Source of the DNA: Rugalucina vietnamica
Taxonomy: Eukaryota; Mollusca; Bivalvia; Lucinida; Lucinidae
Reading direction: 5' to 3'
Length of the DNA: 64,000 nt
NCBI GenBank assembly: GCA_964017185.1
Contig: OZ024882.1
Coordinates: 38,240,488-38,304,487, forward strand
The notes under the pieces were generated by a model that saw only the letters and a list, made by a program, of their open reading frames with translations, did not search any database and was not told where the DNA came from. How positions within the stretch are numbered: the first letter of the stretch is position 1; each line of letters opens with the position of its first letter. This document shows, piece after piece, positions 23,722-34,285 of the stretch. The position numbers and the translations under genes are program-made.

Positions 23722-24005
23722 GACCCATGACATCAATGTATTTATCATATATGGTATAACTGGTGCAATAACAAGTTGTCATAATGATAGCTTCGGCCTG
23801 AAATTTGTTTATTTACGGATTTTAAAATCATTTATAAGCCATTTTTAATGTTTACAACTTTTCATTAAAATTTATGAATTTGCAAATTTGATAATTTGCA
23901 TTACTTACCAAAAAACCAAAAGGCTATATTTATCCTTTACAGTGAGACCAGGTGCAGTGATCTAGGACTTGTTACAGTGGAAATATGATCACTTTTGTAG
24001 GTACA
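23722..24005 (+). mobile_element. Old diverged fragment of the 6-kb element family
   Basis: The order of phrases (a TATTACTGGTTCAATAAC-like word, then TTCGGCCTGAAATT, then TTTGCATTACTTA, then GATATGATCA) follows the inner arm at 22945-23180, but with much lower identity. It abuts copy B and looks like an older relative that copy B may have landed in. Confidence 0.5.
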
Positions 24006-24329
24006 AGTAGAAAAGCCCACATTCCTGCCCCCTCCACACACCCACCTCAACCTTTTGCTTTTTGAGATTTTTGTTTATTCATTGAAGACCTTCTAATCAT
24101 TATCAAATGTTATTTTTATTATTTTGTAACAGTTTGGACTCCTAAACATATACCTATTTGCAGCATTTGATATTTTTCTTAATTTTGGCGGCCATCTTGG
24201 AAATATGCAAATTAGATGGTGAAGGAGCCATTTCTCAGCTTGCCAACATTGGTTTTTGGATTCAGCATACCCGAATACCCCTAAAAATGATCTCAAACCC
24301 TTTTCCTCACAAAATGCCTGTACCTTCAT

Positions 24330-24960
24330 AACGAACCGTCTTTTCTCATTTTCTGTCTTAACTACATGGAAATATTCCGTCTACCACTATTCATGTATGA
24401 CTAAGACCAGAGGAGGCTCACCTGATCTTGACAGTTTTCAGTTCAGAAAACTCATTACACGTTACACAAGTAAAGGTTATAACTTAAATGTTATGCGACA
24501 GTCTGCATGCTAAGTGTTTAACCCAATCATGGTTTGATAACTATGCTGCCTTCTTTATTTGAACGCAGGCGGGTCGGGCGTTAGACTGATGACTGATGAT
24601 GGCCCCGAAATAAAGCTATTCATTTTAGTTGGTTGAGGCCAGAGCTTCTTGTCTGTTGCTTGGCTCACAGGGGTTTAACTGGTGTTTTTCTTTTGCTCCG
24701 GATTTCAGTCAGTTATACGGCGCCTAGGGATCTCCATCGTCTGACAGCTAATTGAATATATGACTAATAATGAGTCCTCGTTTTTGATTCATCATGGTGG
24801 TTATCATGCTTTATTTGTTTGTCCTTGATGATTCATTGACTAGTTAGAGATTCATCATGAGGGCCGAACAACTAACTAAATGTTGTGAACTACTGCAGAA
24901 TATGAGGGTGAGGTTAATCGATTTAACCCACCACCCCCAGCAATTTATAATATATATAGT
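24330..24960 (+). repeat. R repeat, copy 1
   Basis: Matches 29385-29875 and 42440-43035 in reverse orientation (phrases ATGCGACAGTCTGCATGC, GGCCCCGAAATAAAGC, GGATCTCCATCGTC). The stretch before GCATGC encodes TRYTSKGYNLNVMRQSAC, which keeps a similar reading in the other copies. It may be a coding remnant of an unidentified element. The inward orientation of copies 1 and 2 makes them look like long terminal inverted repeats of a 5.5-kb composite. Confidence 0.6.
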
Positions 24961-25260
24961 GGCACTGCCGAACATACAGTGGTGTCAACTTTGTCACATT
25001 TCATGTGATTTTTGTGTATTTGTGTATTTTTGCATTGTTTTTTATTTATTTTGTTTATTTACCTATTTTCATTTTTTTCCAGTTTTTACCTGTAAATACA
25101 TATTGACTCTGAAGAAGGCGAAAGCCGAAAGCGCGCTTAGTTTGATTTATTCTTGCACTGTTAATTGTTTAATCCCCCTATATACTTATTTCAATCATTT
25201 TCGAATCCTTTCTTAGGATCCAGTGCCACCGGGAAGATTTTTGTTTGATGTCTGTCCTAT
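24961..25260 (+). mobile_element. Possible Penelope-like 3' end with hammerhead-like core
   Basis: CTGAAGAAGGCGAAAGCC followed at once by GAAAGCG (from about 25111) has the order CUGANGA, short GGC/GCC stem with a GAAA loop, then GAAA that defines a hammerhead catalytic core, with one extra A before stem II. I could not find the other two helices. T-rich sequence lies on both sides. The repeat family containing it is unknown. Confidence 0.3.
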
Positions 25261-25267
25261 TTCTCCC

Positions 25268-25289
25268 AATATATATATATATATATATG
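25268..25289 (+). repeat. AT microsatellite
   Basis: About 11 AT dinucleotides within a sequence that matches the 42400-42440 repeat. Confidence 0.85.
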
Positions 25290-25399
25290 ATCTTTCCAAG
25301 GCGATAGTTCTGTTGTGGTTCTATTTGTTTTGTGTTTTGGAGTCAAATTTCTGTGCTGTTTGAACCTTATGTTCGTTTTCATAGTTTTAGTTAAAGACA

Positions 25400-26085
25400 G
25401 GGCTGGGGTATAAAAGGCCACACAGGTATACCTGTGCCATTCTTTCTCTGACTGTTGAAGGGTTAACATCAATTCTGTGATTCTGATTGGTTTTCAACTG
25501 AGGGCCACTGTGACATCACAAAATGATTGACAGGTCTTACCTGTCTGCAACTAGCCTTATTATCTCTTATTATGTAACAGAAGGCACACCTCATAATTGG
25601 TTACAATAGACAATCAAAACTGTCTTGTCATGAAGAATTTATTTCTTGGTTTTCTTCAAATAATTACTAACACTGTTTCAATAAATAAATAAATAAATAA
25701 ATAAATAGTGTGATTTCTATCTGTCAGACATTAAAATTAAAGTGGAAATATGAACTTATATACTTGAAAGGGAGGGATATTAAAAAATCATAAATAAACA
25801 CTGAAATACAAAATAGTGATTCTGTTTACCATGTACAAAACTAGATTTTACTTCAGTAGTATATAATGGTTATGAGAAGCAAAACAGAAAAAAAAATATA
25901 GGAACTTGTATTCTTGAAATGCATAAGCATTAAAAATCATCATAAATTAACATTTTAATGATAAATAAATACAAATATGGGATTCTGTTTAACATGCACA
26001 AACTGGATTTTACTATACAATATACTATTAAATGTTTAAAAATAACTGACTCAAAAAAATAAAAAATAAAATAAAATAAATAAAT
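25400..26085. other. Unrecognised AT-rich sequence
   Basis: No gene. (AATA)n tracts occur at 25683-25706 and 26060-26090. Three short blocks around 25740, 25860 and 25960 share phrases (GATTCTGTTTA, ATGCACAAACTGGATTTTACT), suggesting an old tandem unit of about 125 bp. Confidence 0.45.
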
Positions 26086-26091
26086 AAATAG

Positions 26092-26165
26092 ATAGTGACA
26101 AGTGAGTGACAAGTGACAAAGTTTATTCAGATGATATAGGCCTCCGGCCCAAAACATATATACAA
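26092..26165 (-). mobile_element. 3' end of a CR1-like LINE
   Basis: On the minus strand: TTTTGGGCCGGAGGCCTATA, then TCTGAATAAACTTTGTCAC, and a GTCACTTGTCACT tandem tail. A GGCC palindrome followed by AATAAA-like sequence and a short tandem tail is typical of CR1-group LINE 3' ends. The body is missing. Confidence 0.6.
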
Positions 26166-26329
26166 GAACATATAAACTGACATTAGCGCCATTTGTAAAA
26201 TAAAAATAAAATAAATAAAAAAAGAAAAATGTTTTAGATTAGTATTAAATTTGTTTCTAATCCTGTCTTATGCAGCTATAATGGTATTATTGGTAAATGA
26301 ATTGTGGCTGTTTATTACAATCAATTATG

Positions 26330-27280
26330 ACCTGTGATCCTTATCAGTTTTATGATCCCTACAGGTAGCCAGCTTACCTGGTGTAAGCCACGCCCACTGC
26401 TACTGTCTGGCTACCTGTTCTCTTTGATGCTGGGAACCAGACCCCGCGGCATGAAAACCCTGTCTTTAAGTTCGGTTGACTGTGTGGCCGCCTATTGGGA
26501 AGTAGCTGCTCACTCAGGTAAGGATATGTTCTCTATGTATTCGTACCTATTCCACAGTTTTTAGAGCATTTTTCAGTTAATTTAGCTAGATCCGCCAAAA
26601 CTGATAATAGCTCTGTCCAATCTGGTGAACAATCCGATTTCTCCCATAAAATCATTAAATCAAATGTCTAACAACAAAATAACATCATTTAAATCGCCTA
26701 GCACTGACTATCAACCTACCTGTATTGGGGATATTTTCCCCTACCCCCTCTTTCAGACCAGTGAATTTTCGTAAAATATGCCTAAAGTCTGGACCCCCAT
26801 GCATATTCTATGCAAAAGGAAGCCCCATAAATCTCATGCAAATACTTAGAGAATCGACCCAGGATCATAATGAGCAGTGCACAAATATGTGCCATCCATC
26901 TACTTTTTTCGCTATTTGTGAACAAAGATAACTCCTGCAAAGTCGACAGTGAAGAACGTCACCAGCTATGACCGGCGAACGATCCGGGATCCTTAAATAA
27001 TCATCCCGGTTTTTACCAGTCTAAAAATAGAAAAAAGAATTTTTCACATGTTTGAGGCATAGTTTATCCGATTTGGGGAAAGATGTCGGCAAATTATTGA
27101 AAATGGATAATTTACAGCCCAATTTCATGCCCTACCCCTTAATATCAAAAGTACGAAACTGTGAATGGAACCTAATTGTCAATTTAGTTTTTCCCGCCTC
27201 GGTATTTAGAATTTGAATTTCTTTCTGACTGCGCCTTTTCCTGATCATTGCCTACTTGTACCTTTTTACTTGAAGGGGAG
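26330..27280 (+). other. Sequence with partial repeat homology
   Basis: 26440-26540 and 27180-27280 match the reverse of 42165-42330, and 27180-27280 also matches 10190-10320. The part between has no match seen here. No recognised domain in the short frames. Confidence 0.45.
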
Positions 27281-28318
27281 CTAATAACCCCTACCATGGG
27301 ATGTGTCTCTATGGACCCAAGGAGCACGGGTGACAAGATTAAGATTGCTTCACACAATACAAAAGCTCTAAGGTTTTAGAAGAAGCTTTTTGTATACTTT
27401 ATCCGTTGTAGGTATATGGGAGCTAATGTTTCCTCGGGATGGGGTCATTTTCAACCCCAGTGGCAACATTTGCTGGATCTATGTATCGTAAAGCACCATA
27501 CAATATCGTTGCATACTTAATATAATAGCTTTGAGCCTTGCAGCTCCAGAGAAGAAAATTTGTTCCTATAATAAGCATATGAATGACATATAATGAGGCC
27601 CCTGTGGCATAGTCTGAATGAACTGCAGGGGCGTGGTTGGCAGGGCTTATAAATAGGATTCTTTAACATTGCCTCACACAAAATATAGAAGCTCTAGGCG
27701 TCCTGGTTTCTGAGAAGGTTTTTGTGTGTTTTACCATTGTCAGAATATAGGAGTCTATATAACCTCAGGATGGGGCCAAATTTGACCCCATGGGCTTGAT
27801 TGTGTCTTATTTTTGCTGCATACTTGATATCCCTGCTTTGGGTATTGTTGTTTCAGAGAAGAAGATTTTTTTGATGTTTTTTTTTCTTATTATAAGCCTA
27901 TCGCAGACCCAAGGGGCATGGTTGGCAGGATTTATATCGGGAACTACTATCCACTGCTATACACAAAATATAAAAGCCCTGGACTGTGATTTCAGAGAGG
28001 AAGATTTTTATGACTTTCCTGTTGTAATTCTAGCGGGGCTAATTACCCTCGGTGCTTAGTCAGTTTGGACCCAGGGGCATGATTGGCCAGATTTATGTAG
28101 GGTACCACTAAACAGTGTAACATACTGAATATACAAGCTCTAGCTTCAGTGGTTTTAGAGAAGACTTTTCCCATTATTAGCCTATATGGCAGATATTTAT
28201 TTATAGAAGCTCTGGGTCTCGTGTTTTCCCAATGTAAGTCTATGACGGACGACGATGGATCATGGAGTCTTGCTATCTTATAAGCTCACTTGATAAGCCT
28301 TTGGCTCAGGTAAGCTAA
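27281..28318 (-). repeat. Modular ~180-bp array ending in an AGCTCACC-type terminus
   Basis: Degenerate units share the words CCATTGTAAGTCTATGG, TTTCAGAGAAGAAGATTTTT and GGGGCATGATTGGCAGGATT. On the plus strand the units translate to a recurring FREEDF motif (for example near 27970-28020). The array ends at GGCTCAGGTAAGCTAAAA, the complement of a TTTTAGCTTACCTGAGCC terminus. The inverted counterpart is 41074-42160. Confidence 0.65.
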
Positions 28319-28477
28319 AAAGGCTTTATAGTTTTAAAGAGGAGCATGATAAACAAACGATTTTTTCATTTCAATTCAACTGTCTTAAATGGGTGGGGTA
28401 AATAAACACCATGAATGGAAAATATCCATATTTCTTTTACTAAGGTGGTCATTACTTGTAAAAATAAATAAAATATA

Positions 28478-28675
28478 AAATTTTGATCCTTTGGAAGCAA
28501 TGAAAATGTTCAAAGGGAGGAAGTATGGGCCATATTGCGAAATTTCGGGTACTGAACCATCATCAGTGACCCTTTCTAAAACCGGCGACGATATAAGACT
28601 TGTAAAGAACTTATATAAATCCTACATAGAAAGATTAGATCCTTTGGAAGCAGTAAACCATTTAAAAGGTTAAGT
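28478..28675 (+). pseudogene. Coding-looking segment with LEAxxxxKG repeat
   Basis: An open stretch reads DPLEAMKMFKGRKYGPYCEI, then a middle part with LVKNLYKSYIERL, then DPLEAVNHLKG and a stop. A second segment at 28975-29110 repeats the theme with a CxxC-like GPNCTICGNKPS. The repeated frame-keeping suggests decayed exons of one protein, domestic or mobile. I recognise no family. The CT/A-rich flank before 28478 is compatible with an intron end, but no clear acceptor can be chosen. Confidence 0.4.
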
Positions 28676-28974
28676 ACAGTGTTACAACCCTCATCAATTC
28701 ATCTATGACCCTGAAAAACTGGCAACGAAAGCCAGGATTACAAAATTTTTTACATCATCATAAAGACTCATATTTCCAAAGGGGCCAGATCATATAAATA
28801 GTGTTAAGAAGATGTAACTTAACATATATGTTTGAAATAATTCAGATATTCTTATCGATCCCAAATGATCTAAAGAAAAATATAATCTGCACTATAGATG
28901 AAATACGGGGTGACTTTTAAGGGCGCCACATGGCACCACACCAGTTGCAGTAATACCAAAGAAAATGCAATTAT

Positions 28975-29111
28975 TTGATCTTTTGGAAGCAGTAAAACAT
29001 TTAAAGGGTGAAGGTGGGCATGGGCCAAATTGTACAATTTGTGGTAACAAACCTTCATCTGACCCTTTACAAGCATTCTTCAAGCAAAATATCAAATTGA
29101 ATGCTGAGTGA
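28975..29111 (+). pseudogene. Second LEAxxxxKG coding-looking segment
   Basis: Reads FDLLEAVKHLKGEGGHGPNC, then TICGNKPSSDPL and AFFKQNIKLNAE before a stop. The phrase LEAVKHLKG matches LEAVNHLKG of the previous segment, and GHGPNCTICGNKPSS aligns with KYGPYCEISGTEPSS. Here the two cysteines are spaced C-x2-C as in a zinc knuckle; in the other copy the second is serine. Part of this stretch is also found, reversed, near 40985-41060. Confidence 0.4.
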
Positions 29112-29384
29112 AATTTACATTAAATATGACATATCACATACGTTTTTTCTGATACAAATTTAAGATATTTAGTGTTAAGGATGGGTAAAGTGACTTGAAA
29201 GCATGCATTTATAATACATTTTATCTATTTTATACATTTTGTGTAAAAATAGCTAAGTAGAAGCAAGTTGTGATAACTTAATTAAGTTCAACGTTTATTT
29301 TTGATGAAAGGGTTTGTTTACCCCACCCACTTTTAAGGCACTTTTATCTGAATTCAAGTAATATAAAATTACTGGGGGGCGTAA

Positions 29385-29875
29385 ATCGGTTTTACAGGCG
29401 CCTAACCTCACCCTCATCTTCTGCAGTGGTTTACAACATTTAGTAAGTTGTTCGGTCCTCGTGGTGAATCTCTAATCTCAATCTCAATCTCAATGAATTA
29501 TCAAGGACAAACGAATAAATCATGACAACCACTGATGAATCAAAAATGAGGACTCAGCAGATTCAGTAAGCTGTCCGACGATGGAGATCCCTGGGCGCCG
29601 AATAACTTACTGAAACCCGTAGCAAAAGAAAACACCATTTGAACCCCGATGGGCGAGGCAACAGACAAGAAGCTCCGGCCCAAACCAACTAAAATGAATA
29701 GCTTTATGTCGGGACCATTTTAGAGTCTGACGCCTGATCCACCGGTGTGCAATTTAAGAAGGCAGCATAGCCATCATCCATGATTGGGTCAAAACCTAAG
29801 CATGCAGACTGTCGCATAACATTCAAGTTATAACCTATACGTCTGTAACGTGTTATGATTTTTTTGAACTGAAAA
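29385..29875 (-). repeat. R repeat, copy 2
   Basis: Reverse-complement copy of 24330-24960. Together with copy 1 it brackets 24330-29875 as inward-facing ends. It includes a short (TCTCAA)n expansion near 29473. Confidence 0.6.
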
Positions 29876-30519
29876 GAAAAAATCGTTCCTTCCTATATGT
29901 TTCTTAAATATCATAAAATTCTGGTTCCGAAATGCACTCACGTAAAAGCGTCTTCAGCCCAACATTAAATTTACTATATACTACAAGTAAGGTTTAAATG
30001 GCATACCTTTTAATTGAGCATCGCTGTATAAGGTATCCTTATAGACCAGGTACAAGTTAACAATGTTGGCATCTCACAATTAGAAATATATCACAATTAG
30101 AAATATATGGAGTGATATGCATTTTTCATGTTTTGTTTTCTTCCACGAACTTAAGATGCACCACAAATATGAAGCACGTACTTTTCCCATAATTGTCCAA
30201 ATGCCTTGCTTTAATAACCAATAGTGACTTGGTAGTGTTATCTACAAATGTCCATTATATTTTCAGGAGAACATCATGTTGAAATTTCAAGAGTGTTATA
30301 TCGCATTGAAAATACAACCAATATTGCTGATCAAACAAACGAAATAAACAAGAAATAAAACAACATTTGTTAAGTCCTACAAAATCCTTTAAAATTGTTA
30401 TTACATGTGCTGATTAGAAAGCCATTAGGGATACTTTGTTCTGTAATCATTTCCCGCCGAGCAGTTAGATTTGAGCCACACGATGAGAATGTCAAATCAT
30501 CATAAATGCACACTTAGAT
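29876..30519. other. Unrecognised sequence
   Basis: No gene, no repeat match found within the window, apart from an 18-bp local duplication of ATCACAATTAGAAATATA at 30075-30110. Confidence 0.5.
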
Positions 30520-31010
30520 ATATAGAGGATATTCAAGTTTTTGGAGTGAATATGAGTTTTATTTCATTGAGTGAAGTGAAAAAAATTTATATTTCATGAG
30601 TGCCGAAGGCACGAATGAAATATATAATTTTTCACTTCACGAGATGAAATAAAAGTCATATTCACGACAAAAACTTGAATTTTCTTTTTATTATATAGCA
30701 TGTAGTCATTGTAACGTTGCGCGCTAAAGCATATGACGTCAAAGTCTTAAATGACGTCATTACGTCGCTATTGTGTATGAACGTTCATTGCGTCAACAAT
30801 AGCATAGATTGTAAAATTTAGTTGTATACATGTATAAATTAGAAATGAAACGGTGGAATCGTAATTTGCGTATTCACAAATCTTATATTTTCACATGTGA
30901 AAATATAACTTTTAAATATTTTCACATGTGAAAATATAACTTTTTTCAAATATTGTTTATATTTAATACATATTTCTCTATATTTCATCACTTGCCATAT
31001 AATAAATATA
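30520..31010 (+). mobile_element. Gamma MITE, copy 2 (uninterrupted)
   Basis: Starts TATAGAGGATATTCAAG, with the GTGCCGAAGGCAC-capped stem and TGACGTCA at 30744-30751 and 30762-30769. A TTTTCACATGTGAAAATATAAC palindrome is tandemly doubled at 30890-30950. It ends at the TTGCCATATAATAAATA phrase seen at 2150-2165. A beta element follows immediately. Confidence 0.8.
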
Positions 31011-31574
31011 TTTATTTTATACTTTACAGTGAACCCCAATGTATATCAAAACTTGATAAAATTGGTATTTTCATTGATATGAAATTTCACTGATATCAAA
31101 TCTCACTGATATCAAAAGTCACTAGTGACTGATATCAGCCTATATCGTCACTGTAATGACGTCAGATTTTTTGGATTACTTCTGACGTTTCCATTTACTT
31201 GACGTCATTAAATGTGCCTCACTTCAGAAATTCAAACGCCTATAACTCCGTTATTTATGAAGGAAAACATAAAGTGTGGGTATTCATTTTCTTAGTTAGA
31301 ACGTAAGGAACAATGTGGTACCAAAATTATTTGTGTTTTCAAAAATTTTTGGTTTTTGCATTTATACCGCCTGCCTTGTGATTTGGAAAATGCCCGTGTA
31401 CTGTATAAAATAAAAAGAAAATTTGCTTTTTTTTTCGGTGAATACCAAATATATTTCATCTTGTGAGTTGAAAACATAATAATTTTCACTCGTGCTGCGC
31501 ACTCGTGAAAATTTTGATGTCAGTTTCAACTCACTCGATGAAATATATTTGGTATTCACCTCAAAAAAGCAAAT

Positions 31575-31578
<4 letters not shown>
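31011..31578 (-). mobile_element. Beta MITE, copy 5
   Basis: Complete minus-strand copy from the alpha module to the GCAAATATCCTC end. TGACGTCA is at 31157 and 31200. Its last bases pass straight into the (CT)n(AT)n microsatellite. Confidence 0.85.

Positions 31579-31670
<92 letters not shown>
31577..31670 (+). repeat. Compound (CT)n(TA)n microsatellite
   Basis: About 21 CT followed by about 25 TA. In other beta copies the same position reads CCTCTATATA, so the microsatellite appears to have grown from the MITE end. Confidence 0.95.
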
Positions 31671-31673
<3 letters not shown>

Positions 31674-31811
31674 TGCTGTCTGATCTTGGAGTTTACTTCA
31701 GAAAACATGTTTAAACGCAGGATCATACATTTATTTATATGCTCGGTGTGAAGCTTTGTGGCTGCCACCAGTAGTAGCTTACCCCACTGTATTCATTAGT
31801 ATTCATTAGTA

Positions 31812-32238
31812 TAGTGATCAACCATGGTTTTCAGTGTTCAAACATTCGATGGATCACGAGGAAGGCGTTTGAACACAAGGCCGCAGGCCGCGTGTTCAAA
31901 CCCCTTCCGAGTGAACCAGCGAATGTTTGTACACTGAAACAAACCATGGTTGATCGCTGTTCTTGCATTTTCTCTCTAATCCACTTAAAATCTCTTGAAA
32001 ATAACATTAACAACGCAAAAACTCACCGAAAACCGCGGAGCTTCTTCAGCGTCGGCCATTTTGTTTAGAACGAAACGCATGACGTCACGTCGCATTGTCC
32101 AATGACGTCGGCCAAAACCCATGTTCAAACGGCACGTGAATTTCATGATTTGAACATGGGTTTTTGCTGTTTGAACACGGCTTTCGACCAATCGAAAACG
32201 GCTTCAAACAGCTATGTGCATAGATTTCTATGCAAGAA
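31812..32238 (+). mobile_element. Epsilon MITE, copy 2, with TA target duplication
   Basis: A 427-bp element flanked by TA (31810-31811, 32239-32240). The duplicate at 52263-53350 has the uninserted site with a single TA (52406-52407), so ends and target are certain. The start TAGTGATCAACC and end TATGCAAGAA are not inverted repeats of each other. The left half is a long palindrome of TTCAAACATTCG/GTGTTTGAACAC arms around a GGCCGCAGGCC core. Confidence 0.9.
32021..32087 (-). promoter_or_regulatory. Promoter and first-exon-like block of epsilon MITE
   Basis: On the minus strand: ATTGG-type CCAAT words, TGACGTCA (32080-32087), then ATG at 32059-32057 in context CAAAATGGCC, an 11-codon open exon MADAEEAPRFS, and a consensus donor TCG|GTGAGT (32026-32021). 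The same block in copy 1 keeps the ATG but has lost the donor; in copy 3 both have changed. Seen directly: the signals and their order. Inferred: that they once formed the start of a spliced gene. Confidence 0.5.
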
Positions 32239-32626
32239 TATTCATTAGACCATGTACAATTCATATGTACTGTACATTATTATACGTACTTTGAAGTGAA
32301 AATAAAACTTATATAAAAATTAAACAAGTGAACAAAAATTGCATAGGTCATATCTATAATAAACAACTATCTACCTGGCACACAGATGTAACCAACGTTG
32401 AAGCTGCGAGTCTTCGAGAGAACTGGCTCACAAGGGACAACAGGCATCGGGCTCTTACGAAAAGTTTTCCCACGTGCCATCCCGTCTCTCAATAAAGGAA
32501 AGGTGAAAAAGAACGAATAGTGATACTGTTTTGCAACCCGAACAAATCACGCTTGGTATTGTCAAACGTTAATGCATGGAAATCATAGCATTTCTCACTG
32601 AGGGCGGTTTGCTTTTTAGCTCACCT

Positions 32627-33190
32627 GACCAAGGTCATTTACATATTGAATTTAAAACCTAATTTTACCAATCAAAGTTAATTTTAAGTGTAGTATCCTT
32701 AGATCTACAAGTCGTCCGCCGCCTCCGGGTACCATTCTCTCCAGCTTTGTCCGTAGAGTTTACGACCGACACAATAAATGAAGTGAACGGAACGAAAGCC
32801 CGGTTGTCGGACTACCTTAGAAAGAAACATCCAACATTTATAGTATGAAACATGAAAAACTCTTTCTTTCTGAAAGTGCAAGACCCAAAGCTTGAATATC
32901 TAGCATGCAGCAATGATATACGGTGTTTCACATAGATCCTTCCAATGATGCCCCTGGTGTTCAAATGTCCCCACCCAGGAGACATTATCTCCCATATACC
33001 TACAATGGGAATCCCATATAAAAAATTGCTTCTCGGAAACCCTGAGTCCCAGAGCTTTTATATTTTGTGTGTAGTAATGTAATCCTCTTCTGTATAAATC
33101 CTGTTACTTGTGTCCATACAGGCCATACTTCCCCACAAACTAAGCTGTCCAGATGAGGTGAGCGTTTACAGGATCATTGGTCCTCTGGTT
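32627..33190 (+). mobile_element. AGCTCACCTG-bounded repeat, copy 1
   Basis: Left end TTTTTAGCTCACCTGA, right end GATGAGGTGAGCGTTTACAG followed by GGATCATTGGTCC. The two ends are inverted with respect to each other (AGCTCACCT against AGGTGAGC). The body contains modular words shared with the ~180-bp arrays. This type of repeat is common in bivalve sequences as I remember them. No ORF. Confidence 0.6.
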
Positions 33191-33547
33191 ATATATAACA
33201 CAACAAAACCGTTGAAGTATCAAAACTAAATGATCTTTGGTAAAGGTCATATTGGCCAAGACAACAAATACCCTTGGCCTTGAGTCCCCAATGCCTCATA
33301 TCAACTCTCACTAAAATCAGTCCACCGTTTCCGCGAGTTTTTGAGGTTTTTACCATTATATTGACACGGCAGTCATCTTGGTCATGTGGCATGGACCACT
33401 TATACAAACTTTGATATCCCTTCTTAAGGATACTCCATCTTAAGATTGGGTTTGGCTTTGATTGGCTCTGTGGTTTCAGAGGAGAAGAAAGTTTAGATTT
33501 TTAATTGTAAACGACCTATGGCGTAGCCCGTATGGACCACAGGCTTA
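33191..33547. other. Unrecognised sequence
   Basis: No gene or window repeat recognised between the AGCTCACC element and the transposon that begins at 33548. Confidence 0.5.
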
Positions 33548-34080
33548 GGGACTGGTCATCATTTATAGCCAGGGGGAGTGGAGGAAATAAAGGGGGGATT
33601 TGAAAAAATTTTCACTCGGAAAGGGGGGGCATCCAATAATTTTAGTTTGATTGAGGGGTGGGGGGGCTTTAGAAAAATAATGATAAAAGTCGTTTGGGGG
33701 GCCCTGAAAATTGTCAGTTGGAAGAAAAAAAAAGAAAAAGAAAAAACAAAACAGAAAAAAAAAAAACAAAAAAAAAAAAAAAACAGGATAGGAGTAATAA
33801 ATCAAAACTTTATTAAAACTTTGATTCTATTGTTTTGTTTTGTTTCATTTGACCCTCATCACGAATTAATCTGCCCTCGGAGCTTCTAAGCCGGTCCGAC
33901 AAACCAGGCTTTACAGCTACAGAAGATAAGAAGAGGCTTGAATTTTTTAATTTTGAAAGTAGAGACATTGTACAATCATAACATGACCCTAGATATTGAA
34001 CCATTATAAAACTTTAATGTGAGGATATTGTCCAAACATCTAACTTGATACTCAATCAATCACTATATTTTACTTCAAGT

Positions 34081-34275
34081 TCATTTTAAATCAATCTCTT
34101 CGTCACTGTCTTGATTTGAGCTTTCACTCTTTTCACTCTCAAACTCTTCTTCGTCTTCCTCTTCTTCGTCATCTTCTTCCTTTTCTTCTTCTTCCTCTTT
34201 TACTGCAGACGTACTTGGTATCGGTTTAAAATATTTAAGAACACTATTTTCAGTCTTAATTTTCTTGCGAACCAC
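34081..34275 (-). CDS. Small acidic ORF inside the TIR transposon
   Basis: A 64-codon frame: MVRKKIKTENSVLKYFKPIP, then STSA, followed by about 35 residues that are mostly Glu, Asp and Ser. The start resembles the short basic S-x-L-x-x-F-F-like leader found before BED or TTF-type fingers in some transposases. The acidic tail is low complexity. The start is the first ATG; upstream is cut by the AGCTCACC insertion. It could be a transposase N-terminal exon or a chance frame in a (GAA)n-like tract. Confidence 0.35.
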   Translation of the reverse strand: MVRKKIKTENSVLKYFKPIPSTSAVKEEEEEKEEDDEEEEDEEEFESEKSESSNQDSDEEIDLK

Positions 34276-34285
34276 TCTGTCTTTT

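Larger units (their letters stand above)
31670..33075 (+). repeat. Segmental duplicate 1 (pair of 52263-53350)
   Basis: Near-identical to 52263-53350 in the same orientation, from TTGTTTGCTGTCTGATC to GAGTCCCAGAGCTT. This copy contains the epsilon insertion at 31812-32238; the other lacks it but has an extra 117-bp tandem unit. It includes the start of an AGCTCACCTG element at 32627. Confidence 0.85.

Noticed and set aside
24093-24513. Host gene at the R repeat
   Set aside because: The TSKGYNLNVMRQSAC stretch recurs in three repeat copies and is followed by stops. It is more likely a mobile-element relic.
31505-31768. Frames of alternating Ser-Leu and Tyr-Ile residues
   Set aside because: Translations of the (CT)n(TA)n microsatellite.
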